This document shows, one piece after another, positions 7,424 to 16,711 of a DNA stretch of 57,051 bases. The first letter of the stretch is position 1, and the number at the start of each line of letters is the position of its first letter. The stretch is taken from contig JAISYH010000040.1 of the NCBI GenBank assembly GCA_031270015.1, forward strand, positions 1 through 57,051. The letters are read 5' to 3'. Source of the stretch: Burkholderiales bacterium. GTDB lineage: Bacteria > Pseudomonadota > Gammaproteobacteria > Burkholderiales > Casimicrobiaceae. The notes beneath the pieces were generated by a model. That model saw nothing but the letters and a program-made list of their open reading frames with translations, was not told the DNA's origin and did not search any database. The translations under genes were made by a program, and so were the position numbers.

Positions 7424-9322
7424 CTAATCAATCTTCTTCGCGCCATCCGGCGTGGCGAAATTGGCCGCCAGAGTTTCAACCGGCGGTTTCCAGACTTGCC
7501 CCACTGAAATTTTCTCCAGCTGTTTTTTGCGTCCATAGATGAGCGAGACAAGACCGCGCGAAATAAATACCGCCGAGAATACGGAAGTCATGATACCGAG
7601 ACAATGAACAACGGCGAATCCGCGCACAGGTCCTGTTCCAAAAACAAGAAGCGCGAGACCGGCGATCAAGTTGGTGATGTTGGAATCCAAAATCGTTGAC
7701 CACGCGCGTTCATAACCTGCCGCAATCGCGGTATGCGGCGACGCGCCCCAGCGCAATTCTTCGCGGATACGTTCGTTGATCAGCACGTTGGCGTCAATAG
7801 CGATACCGAGCGTTAGCGCAACAGCGGCGATGCCGGGTAAAGTCAATGTCGCTTGTAGCGCTGAGAGCAAACCGATCAATAGCATCAAGTTGGCGCACAA
7901 TGACATTGCTGACACCAGACCCATTACTCGATAATAGGCGCAAATAAAGAGCATTAATGCGATGAAACCACCCAATACCGAATGTTTGCCGCGCGTAATA
8001 TTATCTTGTCCAAGCGAGGGACCGACGGTGCGCTCTTCGACGATTTCCATCGGCGCCGCCAATGATCCGGCACGCATCAAAAGCGCAATATCGTTGGCTT
8101 CGCGAGTGGTCATACTTCCCGAAATCTGCACATTACCGCCGCCGATTTCTTCGTTGATGTTTGGCGCGGTAATGACTTCGGAGCGATTTTTTTCAACCAG
8201 AAGGATCGCCATACGTTTATTGACATTTTCACGTGTCACGTCTTTGAAAATACGCGCGCCGACACTGTCTAATTTCACATGGACGGCGGGTTGATTCGTT
8301 CGACTGTCAAAACCGGGCTGCGCGTCATTGATTCTATCGCCTGTCAACACTACGTCACGATATATGAGGATGGGTTTTCCATTTCTGTCGTTATATAAAT
8401 CGCTGCCGTACGGGATTTGTCCGCGCTTCGCCGCCTCCAACGCGCTTTGATCTTCGTTGACTAATCGAATTTCAAGCGACGCGGTACGACCAAGAATTTC
8501 TTTGGCGCGCGCGGTATCTTGAACGCCAGGTAATTGCACGACGATTCTATTTGCGCCGGACTGTTGCACGATGGGTTCGGAAACGCCCAATTCGTTGACA
8601 CGGTTTCTTAATGTTGTGACGTTTTGTATGATCGCGCTATCTTGAATCTTTTTTTGTTCATCGGGTTTCAGTGACGCGATAAGCCGTAAGTTTTCGCTTC
8701 CCGTTCCCGTTTCTTGTAAAAGAAGTTCAGGATGGTTGCGTTCGATTTCAGCGCGCGCACGTTCGCGCAAGTCGCTGTCGGTAAACCGTATCGCAACCGT
8801 TTGGGTTTCACGCACGACGCCGCGGCTTTGAATTTTTTTCGAACGTAATAATGTCCGCAAATCCGTCGCGTAACGATCTGCCGCTTTGGTCATCGCGCCG
8901 TTCATATCGACTTCAAGCAAGAAATGTACGCCACCGCGCAAGTCTAACCCGAGATACATCGGTTTGGCGTTGATTTTCTCCATCCACCCCGGCACGTCTG
9001 AAATCTGGTTCAACGCGACGGTGTAATCATCAGAATTGAGCGAAGAGCTGAGCGCATCTTTTGCGCGCGCTTGAATATCGGCGTCCTGAAAGCGCACTTT
9101 GACGCCGACCTGATCGACGAACGCGCTGAGATAAGAAATTTTTTCCGCTTTGAGAATGTTTTCAACGCGGGTTTTCAGCGCTTCATCGGCGCGAATCGTC
9201 GCTTTGGTCGATGAGACTTGAACAGCGGGAACGTAAGGGAAAAAATTCGGTATCGTATAAAGCGCGCCCAAGGCGATAGCAACAACCATGAGCGCATATT
9301 TCCAGAGAGGATAACGATTCAT
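7424..9322 (-). CDS. secD: Protein translocase subunit SecD
   Basis: 632 residues from the ATG at 9322 (MNRYPLWKYALMVV). The frame extends upstream to a TTG at 9367, but the ATG matches the usual SecD N-terminus. Features: first helix at residues 6-24, GLDLRGGVHFLLEVD (conserved D1 motif), a large periplasmic domain with the P1 head, then five C-terminal helices with TLGIAIDANVLINERIREE. It works with SecF to pull exported proteins across the inner membrane. The gap to secF is 42 bp. Confidence 0.97.
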   Translation of the reverse strand: MNRYPLWKYALMVVAIALGALYTIPNFFPYVPAVQVSSTKATIRADEALKTRVENILKAEKISYLSAFVDQVGVKVRFQDADIQARAKDALSSSLNSDDYTVALNQISDVPGWMEKINAKPMYLGLDLRGGVHFLLEVDMNGAMTKAADRYATDLRTLLRSKKIQSRGVVRETQTVAIRFTDSDLRERARAEIERNHPELLLQETGTGSENLRLIASLKPDEQKKIQDSAIIQNVTTLRNRVNELGVSEPIVQQSGANRIVVQLPGVQDTARAKEILGRTASLEIRLVNEDQSALEAAKRGQIPYGSDLYNDRNGKPILIYRDVVLTGDRINDAQPGFDSRTNQPAVHVKLDSVGARIFKDVTRENVNKRMAILLVEKNRSEVITAPNINEEIGGGNVQISGSMTTREANDIALLMRAGSLAAPMEIVEERTVGPSLGQDNITRGKHSVLGGFIALMLFICAYYRVMGLVSAMSLCANLMLLIGLLSALQATLTLPGIAAVALTLGIAIDANVLINERIREELRWGASPHTAIAAGYERAWSTILDSNITNLIAGLALLVFGTGPVRGFAVVHCLGIMTSVFSAVFISRGLVSLIYGRKKQLEKISVGQVWKPPVETLAANFATPDGAKKID

Positions 9323-9385
9323 AATAAAAAGAAAGATCGTCGGTAATTGAAGAAATTGAACGGTCAAAACACACGCGAGACAAAA

Positions 9386-9409
9386 CGCGGGAGGCGATCA
9401 GCCTCCGCG
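9386..9409 (-). other. Hairpin between yajC and secD
   Basis: On the minus strand the sequence GCGGAGGC, a five-base loop and GCCTCCCGC form a strong stem with one bulge, followed by GTTTTGT. It lies in the 91 bp between the yajC stop and the secD start. It could be a weak terminator or mRNA-processing hairpin that sets the YajC to SecD ratio. The T-run is too short for a confident terminator call. Confidence 0.4.
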
Positions 9410-9413
9410 ATCA

Positions 9414-9740
9414 TCAAAACGTTTTGATGGTGCCTTTAGGGAGCAGTTGCGAAACCGTGCCGCGCTGAATCAAGACTTCGATATCTTCGGCGATTTCCAG
9501 CGTAATTACAGAATCTTCGATTTTCTTGACGCGCCCAATAATACCGCCGGCAGTCGCAACTTCTTCGCCAGTTTGCAAGGAGGTGAGCATCGCGCGATGT
9601 TCTTTCATCTTCTTTTGTTGAGGGCGAATCAATAAAAACCAGAAGACAACAAAAATAAGAATCATCGGCGCCAAAGACATCAACAATGATCCTTCTTGCG
9701 CGCCACCGGCAGCTTGAGCGTATGCAGTTCCAATTAACAC
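9414..9740 (-). CDS. yajC: Preprotein translocase accessory subunit YajC
   Basis: 108 residues. The start is GTG at 9740, preceded by GGAGG eight bases upstream, which decides the start. One membrane helix (about 20-40, LAPMILIFVVFWFLLIRPQQ) carries the family signature RPQQKKMKEH, followed by a small KOW-like domain with EEVATAGGIIGRV. YajC binds SecDF. It is first in the yajC-secD-secF operon; the usual upstream tgt/queA genes are not here. Confidence 0.96.
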   Translation of the reverse strand: MLIGTAYAQAAGGAQEGSLLMSLAPMILIFVVFWFLLIRPQQKKMKEHRAMLTSLQTGEEVATAGGIIGRVKKIEDSVITLEIAEDIEVLIQRGTVSQLLPKGTIKTF

Positions 9741-10011
9741 AAAAAACCTCCGACAAAAATCAACGAATGGAAGGGCAGCACCTTATGGTACGGATTACTG
9801 CCTGCACGAAATATAACAGTTTACCATGTAGATAATTCTTGAGATTCAAAAAATCAATGTTGTACGCAGTTTCGCATGGTTTTTTGAGGGATCAGGGAAG
9901 ACGAAAGCATTTCTTTATTTGTAACAACTTGCGGTACGGACAACGAAAACATTGAACGTCAAAAAAACCGTAAAATGACAAATCCACCAATCAAGCGCAA
10001 AGGGTTCGATC

Positions 10012-10698
10012 ATGTATGTTTTTCCGCCGACAATTTCCAGTGTTCCCGTAATCGGACGCGAAGAAGAATATCCCGTTCATCGTATTTATTGCGTCGGTTG
10101 CAATTATGCCGAGCATGCGCGTGAAATGGGCGCTGATCCCGACCGCGAGCCGCCTTTTTTCTTTTGTAAACCCGCTGATGCGGCGGCGCCGGTACTGGAT
10201 GGACAGGTGTTCGAGCTTGCCTATCCGCCGCAAACCGACGATCTACATCACGAAATCGAACTGGTGGTGGCAGTGGGAAAAGCGGGATGGGATATTCCAG
10301 TCGAAAAAGCAGGCGACCATGTGTACGGCTATGCTGTTGGTCTCGATATGACCCGCCGCGACTTACAGAAAGTAATGCGCGCGTCGGGACGACCTTGGGA
10401 AATCGGCAAGGCGTTCGATCATTCAGCGCCGATCACGGCGATCCGCCCAATTTACGATTTGGCGCATCCTGTGGAGATATGGCTGAACGTCAATGGGCGA
10501 CGGAGGCAGCATAGCGATACTGGCAAGTTGATCTGGTCGATTCCCGAAATCATCGCGCATCTATCGCGTTTTTTTATGTTACAACCAGGCGATCTGATTT
10601 TTACCGGCACACCGGCGGGTGTTGGCGCGGTGGTGCGTGGCGACTCCTTGGAAGGCGGAGTAGAGGGCGTCGGCACATTGCGGGTAAAAATCGTGTAG
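10012..10698 (+). CDS. Fumarylacetoacetate hydrolase family protein
   Basis: 228 residues, close to the compact FAHD1-like size. Signatures: [15 protein letters not shown] (26-40), the metal-binding Glu pair in [12 protein letters not shown] (E81, E83) with a later Asp in [10 protein letters not shown] (D112), KAFDHSAPI, and TGTPAGVG near the end. Members hydrolyse or decarboxylate beta-keto acids (acylpyruvase, oxaloacetate decarboxylase, homoprotocatechuate pathway). With no pathway neighbours the substrate is open. It stands alone, divergent from yajC. Confidence 0.9.
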   Translation: MYVFPPTISSVPVIGREEEYPVHRIYCVGCNYAEHAREMGADPDREPPFFFCKPADAAAPVLDGQVFELAYPPQTDDLHHEIELVVAVGKAGWDIPVEKAGDHVYGYAVGLDMTRRDLQKVMRASGRPWEIGKAFDHSAPITAIRPIYDLAHPVEIWLNVNGRRRQHSDTGKLIWSIPEIIAHLSRFFMLQPGDLIFTGTPAGVGAVVRGDSLEGGVEGVGTLRVKIV

Positions 10699-10768
10699 TA
10701 AAAAGCGTGAATCGCCGATCATCATTTGTCGGTATGAAAAACTTTATGAACACAAAGAAACGATAAAA

Positions 10769-12109
10769 TCAGTGTTCTCCCTCGGACGTACTTGCCATAA
10801 GCTTTTTCCGTCGCCAGCGAATGGTCAGCCAGATGCCGATCAGCACAAAAGGTATCGTACCGGCGGTGACGAGTTCAAGATTGATCGGTAAACCGAGATT
10901 GTCCAACGCCTTATAGCCGTAAGCGATGAGGCTGACCATATAATAGCCAAGCACGAAAATCGACAAGCCTTCGACGGTTTCTTGCAGGCGCAGTTGTAAT
11001 TTGACGCGCTGATTCATCGAGGCGAGCAGATCGCGGTTTTGCTGCGCCAGAGCAACGTCGATGCGCGTGCGCAATAACGTAGCGGTGCGGGCGACGCGAC
11101 GCGATAAGCGTTCTTGACGGGCGTAAGCCGCGTCGATGGTTCGCATTGCCGGAGCGAAACGTCTTTGCAGGAATTCGCGGATGGTCGGCAATCCTTCGAT
11201 GCGCGTTTCGCGCAGTTCGTCGAGCCGATGTTGCACCAGCGCGTGATAGGCTTGTCCGGCGGAAAAACGATAAGCAAAAGAAGCGACCATGTGTTCGGTT
11301 TCTCCAGCCAGTTGCATCAAGTCGTCGAGGATGCGCTGCTCTTGGGAAAGATTACCGTTGTCGGCGAGCATTTCGGTCAAACTGCCAAGCCGTAGTTCCA
11401 TGCGTTCCAACTCTTCGGTAAGTTTACGCATTCTCGGAAAACCGAGAATCGCCATTGCGCGATAGGTTTCGATATCGAGCAGACGTTGTACCAAACGACC
11501 GGCTTGATGTCCGGTCATGTGATGATCGTGTACCAATATTTTCGAGAAACCTTCGGAATCGGCGAGGAAATTACTGAAAACGCTGGCGTTGCCGTTGAGC
11601 GCTTGAGCGCCGACGAGATAGGGCGTATTGAATAAATTTGACAACTGTTCCGGGGAATAGACGGACGATGAGGAAGGAACGAGCGCGAGTTGTGTGGCGA
11701 CCAGCAATTCACCCGGAATCGAAGAGAGCCAATCTTCCGGCATCAGTTTTTGAAAAACATTTTCAAACGGATCGATAAATTCGCCGTGATAAAAAAACGT
11801 ATAGGTTGAAAACTCCAGATGGCGTTCCCACTTTGCCAGCAAACGTTCGTTGCAGCGCATGCTGGTATGTGTCGAAGAATGATCGTCGGAAACGGTCAAG
11901 CCGAAATGGCGATGCAGCCGCGAAATGTGTTCATGTTCTTTCACTGTGTCGCGCTGTTCCGGTGAAATGACCATGACCAGATGCATCGCGCGCAGCGGCG
12001 GATACACCATTTCTGGCGGGCGCGCGTGAAATTCGCGGTTGAGCGCTTCACGCAGAGGATAAGTTTTCAGCCCCCACAAACGGGAAGCGTTGTCAAACGA
12101 GAAAGGCAT
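10769..12109 (-). CDS. DUF3422 family membrane protein
   Basis: 446 residues. The N-terminal part (LREALNREFHARPPEMVYPPLR, about 18-40) matches the DUF3422 family as I know it. A long, mostly helical cytosolic region with coiled-coil character around residues 220-380 follows. Two membrane segments lie near the C-terminus (about 391-411 and 418-438), ending in a basic tail. The biochemical role of the family is unknown. It is transcribed alone. Confidence 0.85.
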   Translation of the reverse strand: MPFSFDNASRLWGLKTYPLREALNREFHARPPEMVYPPLRAMHLVMVISPEQRDTVKEHEHISRLHRHFGLTVSDDHSSTHTSMRCNERLLAKWERHLEFSTYTFFYHGEFIDPFENVFQKLMPEDWLSSIPGELLVATQLALVPSSSSVYSPEQLSNLFNTPYLVGAQALNGNASVFSNFLADSEGFSKILVHDHHMTGHQAGRLVQRLLDIETYRAMAILGFPRMRKLTEELERMELRLGSLTEMLADNGNLSQEQRILDDLMQLAGETEHMVASFAYRFSAGQAYHALVQHRLDELRETRIEGLPTIREFLQRRFAPAMRTIDAAYARQERLSRRVARTATLLRTRIDVALAQQNRDLLASMNQRVKLQLRLQETVEGLSIFVLGYYMVSLIAYGYKALDNLGLPINLELVTAGTIPFVLIGIWLTIRWRRKKLMASTSEGEH

Positions 12110-12220
12110 GATTTAACAGCGGTAAACAACAATATCGACGTTCATTTTAATATGCTTTACGCTTGATAGAACAGCATTTCCCAAAAAAACGAAAAACGGC
12201 ACTGTTGGCAAGGCGAGAAT

Positions 12221-12415
12221 TCATTCTTTTTCGACGTGTAAACGGCGCGTTTCTTCAGCGATAGCGCGCCGCGCCTTGACGGTTTCAGGATCATGATCCC
12301 ACCAGACTTTCAAAGCTTCTCGTTGTTTTTCGGTCGTTTCGGGATGCTGACGTTTGAAGTCGCGCAAAAAATTCATTGCGTCTGAGGTATAAAGACGAGA
12401 AGGTAACATAGGCAT
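12221..12415 (-). CDS. DUF3460 family small protein
   Basis: 64 residues from the ATG at 12415, chosen for the AGGAG ribosome-binding site eight bases upstream; the longer frame adds unrelated residues. The protein has the family layout: SDAMNFLRDFKRQHPETTEKQREAL, then KVWWDHDP (Trp pair), then a charged tail. DUF3460 proteins are short, of unknown function and largely confined to Betaproteobacteria, which supports the assignment of the organism. Confidence 0.8.
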   Translation of the reverse strand: MPMLPSRLYTSDAMNFLRDFKRQHPETTEKQREALKVWWDHDPETVKARRAIAEETRRLHVEKE

Positions 12416-12502
12416 AGCGACTCCTTGAATTTTGAAATGATAGCGCAAGTATAAAGCGAAAATCGGAGGGAATGTCAATATAATGATTATGGTTCATGAC
12501 AT

Positions 12503-13390
12503 TCAATGATTAATAATACACGCGATACCGGCGACAGCCAATAGCGCGCCGAACCATGCGCCAGCAGCCGGACGTTCTTTGGTCAGTATCCACAGCAGAG
12601 GCAGGATCATCACGGGCGTGACCGACGACAAAGTGGCGACCAATCCGGTTTTGCCATACGCCAGCGCGAACATCAGGCAAGTCATGCCGACGCCCATGCC
12701 GACCAAGCCGCTGGCGGCGGATTGTGCCAAAATGCGCCAAGATATATTGGGTTTGCCGCGCCAAGATGGAATGAAGCCGGCGAGCGTAAAAGCCAAAACG
12801 GCTGCGCTGACGCGCACGGTGGAAGCGGCGACTGGATCGACGCCTGCGCTCATCACCGGACGGACGATCAAGGCGCTGACCGAATGGCAAAGCGCCGCAC
12901 ATAACGCGATGATGATTCCGATTGCCAGCGAACCGCGCACTTTTTCCCAGAGGTGTTTTCGAGAACGGCGTTGCCCGAACAGTATGGCGAATATCACGCC
13001 GATCACGACCAACGCGATACCAGCAATCGCTATAGCGTTCAGTCGTTCGTCGAGAATGAAAAAGCCGAGCAGCGCCGTCATTGGCGCGTGCGTAGAAAAG
13101 AGAACCGCGTTGCGGCGAGGTCCCAATCGGTGCAATGCTACATAGAGAAACGAGTCGCTGAGCAATATACCGACCGCGCCAGAAAGAAGCAAAGCGGCGA
13201 TATGGGAAGAATCCAACGTGCGCCAGCTTCCGGTCAATAGGGTTATCAGAAGCAACACTACGAAAACGATTTGCATCCGTAAACGATTGAACGCTAGTGC
13301 GCCTAATTGCTGCACAGGATAAATCGCGAAAAGACCACTCAATGCCCAGCAAAACGCGGTCACTAGAGCGGCAAGGCTAGCGAGGTCCAT
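12503..13390 (-). CDS. EamA/DMT-superfamily transporter
   Basis: 295 residues with ten hydrophobic segments in two repeats of five, the drug/metabolite transporter architecture. The first EamA repeat covers about 1-118 (ending in ALVVIGVIFAILFG) and the second about 140-293. A basic loop (QRRSRKHLWEKVRG) separates them. Such proteins export small metabolites, often amino acids or nucleobases; the substrate cannot be told. No partner genes are linked. Confidence 0.88.
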   Translation of the reverse strand: MDLASLAALVTAFCWALSGLFAIYPVQQLGALAFNRLRMQIVFVVLLLITLLTGSWRTLDSSHIAALLLSGAVGILLSDSFLYVALHRLGPRRNAVLFSTHAPMTALLGFFILDERLNAIAIAGIALVVIGVIFAILFGQRRSRKHLWEKVRGSLAIGIIIALCAALCHSVSALIVRPVMSAGVDPVAASTVRVSAAVLAFTLAGFIPSWRGKPNISWRILAQSAASGLVGMGVGMTCLMFALAYGKTGLVATLSSVTPVMILPLLWILTKERPAAGAWFGALLAVAGIACIINH

Positions 13391-13514
13391 AATTCGATCT
13401 TGGCGAAGAGTGTCGTAAGCACGGGAATATTATCCAAGATTAGCCGAAAAAGACAAAGAAGAGATCGGAGACATGGTAAAGTCACGTTATCGTATCAATT
13501 CAAGGAGATGTGTT

Positions 13515-13907
13515 ATGTCGTATGTTCAAATGCCCGAAGCCGAAAACAAATCCGCGCGGACATTGACGATGATCATTTACGCACTGTATGCCAGTACATT
13601 GTTGTGCCTCTTTTTTGCGCCGTTTATCGCCATCGTACTGAACTATGTCAAGAAAGACGACATGGTCGGCACGATGTACGAAAGTCATTTTCGTTGGCAG
13701 ATTCGCACTTTTTGGTACAGTTTGTTGTGGTCGGTAATAGGCGGATTATTGGCGCTGATCATCATCGGTTGGGCGGTCTTATTCGCCGTATTTATTTGGT
13801 TTACTTACCGGATCGTCAAAGGTTGGCTGCGACTTTACGAAAACAAACCGATGTACATGGACGCGCCCGTAGTCACGCGGATGTATGGCGGCGATGAAAA
13901 TTTTTGA
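13515..13907 (+). CDS. Small membrane protein, DUF4870-like
   Basis: 130 residues from the ATG at 13515, which has AAGGAG eight bases upstream; the frame extends further but without a good site. Three or four hydrophobic segments. The motif ESHFRWQIRTFWYSLLW near the middle is typical of the DUF4870/Tic20-like small membrane proteins of proteobacteria. Function unknown. The downstream TauE gene is convergent, seven bases away. Confidence 0.8.
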   Translation: MSYVQMPEAENKSARTLTMIIYALYASTLLCLFFAPFIAIVLNYVKKDDMVGTMYESHFRWQIRTFWYSLLWSVIGGLLALIIIGWAVLFAVFIWFTYRIVKGWLRLYENKPMYMDAPVVTRMYGGDENF

Positions 13908-13913
13908 TACCGC

Positions 13914-14684
13914 TTACTTGAAAAAGACATCGTAAGCAAACCGTGTAATCAAAACGGACATCAAACACAAGAATAGAATCCGTATGAGTCTTACACCGCC
14001 TTTGATCGCCACGCGCGCGCCCAAGACGCCGCCCGCCATGTTGCACGCTGCCATCGGTAGCGCATACATCCAGATGATGTGTCCTGTCGGGATGAAGAAC
14101 GATAGCGCGGCAAGGTTGGTCATGAAGTTGACTACCCGTGCCGCTGCCGCCGCGTGCAAAAAGTCAAACGCGAAGAAACGAACAAACAGGAACGACATAA
14201 AACTACCCGCGCCGGGACCAAACACACCATCGTAAAAACCGGTTGCCGCGCCCAATGCTGCCGCGCCAATTTTTTCTCGACGGGTCACCACAAGTGGTTT
14301 TTGAATGCTGCCGAAGTCTTTTTTGATAAGAGTGTAAATCGCCATGAAAATCAGCAAACCTAATATGATGGGTTTCATCAGATGAACGGGGATGATGCTG
14401 ACAACCATCGCGCCGACAAACGACGCGCTAAAGGCGCAGATCATCGCGGGCAGCATCAAGCCCCAAGGCAATTTGACACGCCGTAGATACTGGCGCACTG
14501 CCATCGTTGTCCCACAAATTGATGAAAACTTATTGATACCGAAGTTAGTTGCCGGAACTTCATTGGGTAATGCGCTGAAGATACCGGGCACTTGAATCAA
14601 ACCGCCGCCACCGACTGCCGCGTCGATCAGCCCCGAGAAAAACGCGACGATGATCAAGACCAATATGATTTCGATTTCCGGCAT
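13914..14684 (-). CDS. TauE/SafE family permease (copy 1)
   Basis: 256 residues from the ATG at 14684 (MPEIEIILVLII). An alternative ATG at 14720 would add twelve residues, and the open frame extends further back into the upstream gene. About eight membrane segments; GLIDAAVGGGGLIQVPGIF near the N-terminus and GFYDGVFGPGAGSF in the second half are the paired family motifs. Members export sulfite, sulfoacetate or related anions. It is clearly a tandem paralogue of the gene just upstream (same length, same motifs). Confidence 0.9.
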   Translation of the reverse strand: MPEIEIILVLIIVAFFSGLIDAAVGGGGLIQVPGIFSALPNEVPATNFGINKFSSICGTTMAVRQYLRRVKLPWGLMLPAMICAFSASFVGAMVVSIIPVHLMKPIILGLLIFMAIYTLIKKDFGSIQKPLVVTRREKIGAAALGAATGFYDGVFGPGAGSFMSFLFVRFFAFDFLHAAAAARVVNFMTNLAALSFFIPTGHIIWMYALPMAACNMAGGVLGARVAIKGGVRLIRILFLCLMSVLITRFAYDVFFK

Positions 14685-14728
14685 GATGTTAAGTGTCTCA
14701 ATAAATACCCAAGCGTCCATTCTCCCGA

Positions 14729-15511
14729 TCAGGGAAGCGAAATATAAGGCGCAAAGATATCGTAAGCTATTTTTCCGATCAAGACGATCATCAATAGCAA
14801 AAACACCATGCGAATGACGCGAACACCGCTTCTTATCATCAAGTGCGCGCCGACAAAGCCGCCGATCATGCTCGCTGCCGCCATCGGTATCGCGCATATC
14901 CAGACGATGTGCCCCGACGGGATGAAAAACGACAATGCGGCGAGATTGGTAACGGTGTTGATGACACGAGACGCCGCCAGCGCTCGCAAAAAATCGAACG
15001 CAAAAAATCGAATGAATAAGAACGCAATCAAATTGCCTACACCAGGTCCGAACATACCGTCGTAAAAACCGGTAGCTACGCCCAGCGCCGCCGCGCCGAT
15101 TCTTCTCCGTCGACTGTTGATCACGTCGGATTTTTGGATTTTACCGAAGTCCTTTTTGATGAAAGTGTAAATCGTCATGATGATCAGCATCAACAAAATC
15201 GCCGGTTTGATGAAATGAACGGGAATTTTGCTGACGAGCATCGCGCCGCAAAACGACGCGGTGAACGCGCATACGATCGCCGGTATCATCAAATCCCATG
15301 GCAATTGAACACGTTTCAGATATTGCCGAACCGCCATTCCATTGCCGAATATGGCGGCGAATTTGTTCGTTCCGAATACGGTCGCCGGCAATTCGTTGGG
15401 CAGCAGGCTGAGCGCCGCGGGCAGCAGCACCAATCCGCCGCCGCCGACCGAACCGTTGATCAGTCCGGCGATAAACGCCATCACCGCTAAAAATACCGTC
15501 GATTCCAACAT
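14729..15511 (-). CDS. TauE/SafE family permease (copy 2)
   Basis: 260 residues. Motifs GLINGSVGGGGLVLLPAAL and GFYDGMFGPGVGNL mirror those of copy 1, as do NELPATVFGTNKFAAIFG and MAVRQYLKRVQLPW. About eight membrane segments. The gene ends 44 bp before the start of copy 1, so the two are probably one operon. Export of a sulfur-containing anion is the general family role; no sulfur-metabolism gene is next to it. Confidence 0.9.
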   Translation of the reverse strand: MLESTVFLAVMAFIAGLINGSVGGGGLVLLPAALSLLPNELPATVFGTNKFAAIFGNGMAVRQYLKRVQLPWDLMIPAIVCAFTASFCGAMLVSKIPVHFIKPAILLMLIIMTIYTFIKKDFGKIQKSDVINSRRRRIGAAALGVATGFYDGMFGPGVGNLIAFLFIRFFAFDFLRALAASRVINTVTNLAALSFFIPSGHIVWICAIPMAAASMIGGFVGAHLMIRSGVRVIRMVFLLLMIVLIGKIAYDIFAPYISLP

Positions 15512-15751
15512 AAAAAAGGCTTAGATAAACAAACCCTTTAGAGTTTACACGACGTCAATGGGAAAAGCACTTGTTGATTCATCGGAGTCAACGGCTCAAT
15601 TTTTCTCGGCATTTTTGCGGCGGACTGCTCTATTATCATTATAGTGTCCGAAAGACACGCAGCGCGATGGCGCGGTATGAGTTACGCGGTTATGATACCG
15701 CCGGAAAGTGATATTGGTTATAATGACGAACCACACGATATAGGATTTTCG

Positions 15752-16693
15752 ATGATCTCTGATAAAGTCGCTTTTGTATTTCCGGGACAAGGCTCACAAT
15801 CGGTGGGGATGATGGAAAGTTTTGGCGCTTCCCCTATCGTGCGCAGTACCTTCGACGAGGCTTCCGAAGCGTTGGGTGAAGACTTGTGGCGTATGGCGGA
15901 AGAGGGTCCCGCGGAAAAACTCTCTTTGACGATTAACACGCAGCCGCTGATGTTGACTGCCGACGTTTCTATTTGGCGCGCATGGTGTGAATCAAATAAT
16001 TTGCGCCCCGATATCGTCGCCGGACACAGTTTGGGGGAATATGCGGCGTTGGTCGCTGCCGAGGCGCTGGATTTGCGCGACGCTGTGACGCTGGTGCGTT
16101 TTCGTGCGCAAGTAATGCAAGACGCCGTACCGGAAGGTATCGGCGCAATGGCGGCAATACTCGGTCTCGACGACGACAAAGTGATGGTGTTGTGTGCTGC
16201 GCAAACCGTACCGAATAATTGTGTCGAAGCGGTCAATTTCAACGGTCCCGGACAAGTCGTCGTCGCCGGACACAAAGGCGCAGTCGAACGATTGATCGAG
16301 GCAGCTAAAGAAGCAGGGGCGAAGCGCGCCGTATTACTTCCGGTTTCCGCGCCGTTTCACAGTACTTTGTTGACGTCGGCGGCGGAGCATCTGCGCGCGC
16401 GTTTGCGTGAAGTGACGATTAAGTCGCCACAAATCGCGTTGATCCATAACGTTGATGTCGCCGAACACCGTACACCCGACGAAATCCGTGAGGCGTTGGC
16501 GACACAAGCGGCGAAACCGGTGCGCTGGACGGAAACGATGCATACCATGACGGCGCGAGGTGTGACGCACGTTGTTGAATGCGGACCGGGCAGAATACTT
16601 GCCGCGTTGGGCAAACGCGGTATGCCTGAAGCGGAAATTTTCGCGCTGACAGACAACACCGCGCTTGAGAAAGCAGCGCAAATATTAGTTTAA
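15752..16693 (+). CDS. fabD: Malonyl-CoA:ACP transacylase FabD
   Basis: 313 residues from the ATG at 15752 (MISDKVAFVFPGQGSQ); the frame is open further upstream, but the first family motif starts here. FabD loads malonyl groups onto acyl carrier protein for fatty acid synthesis. GQGSQ (12-16), the nucleophile in GHSLGEY (S93), Arg in VRFRAQ (R118) and the catalytic His in SAPFHSTLL (H203) are all present. It lies 18 bp before fabG. The usual upstream plsX and fabH are not here. Confidence 0.96.
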   Translation: MISDKVAFVFPGQGSQSVGMMESFGASPIVRSTFDEASEALGEDLWRMAEEGPAEKLSLTINTQPLMLTADVSIWRAWCESNNLRPDIVAGHSLGEYAALVAAEALDLRDAVTLVRFRAQVMQDAVPEGIGAMAAILGLDDDKVMVLCAAQTVPNNCVEAVNFNGPGQVVVAGHKGAVERLIEAAKEAGAKRAVLLPVSAPFHSTLLTSAAEHLRARLREVTIKSPQIALIHNVDVAEHRTPDEIREALATQAAKPVRWTETMHTMTARGVTHVVECGPGRILAALGKRGMPEAEIFALTDNTALEKAAQILV

Positions 16694-16711
16694 ATCGGAG
16701 ATTGAAAAGTA

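Noticed and set aside
12510..13352. 280-codon minus-strand ORF overlapping the EamA transporter in another frame
   Set aside because: Arg-rich out-of-frame translation of the real transporter gene.
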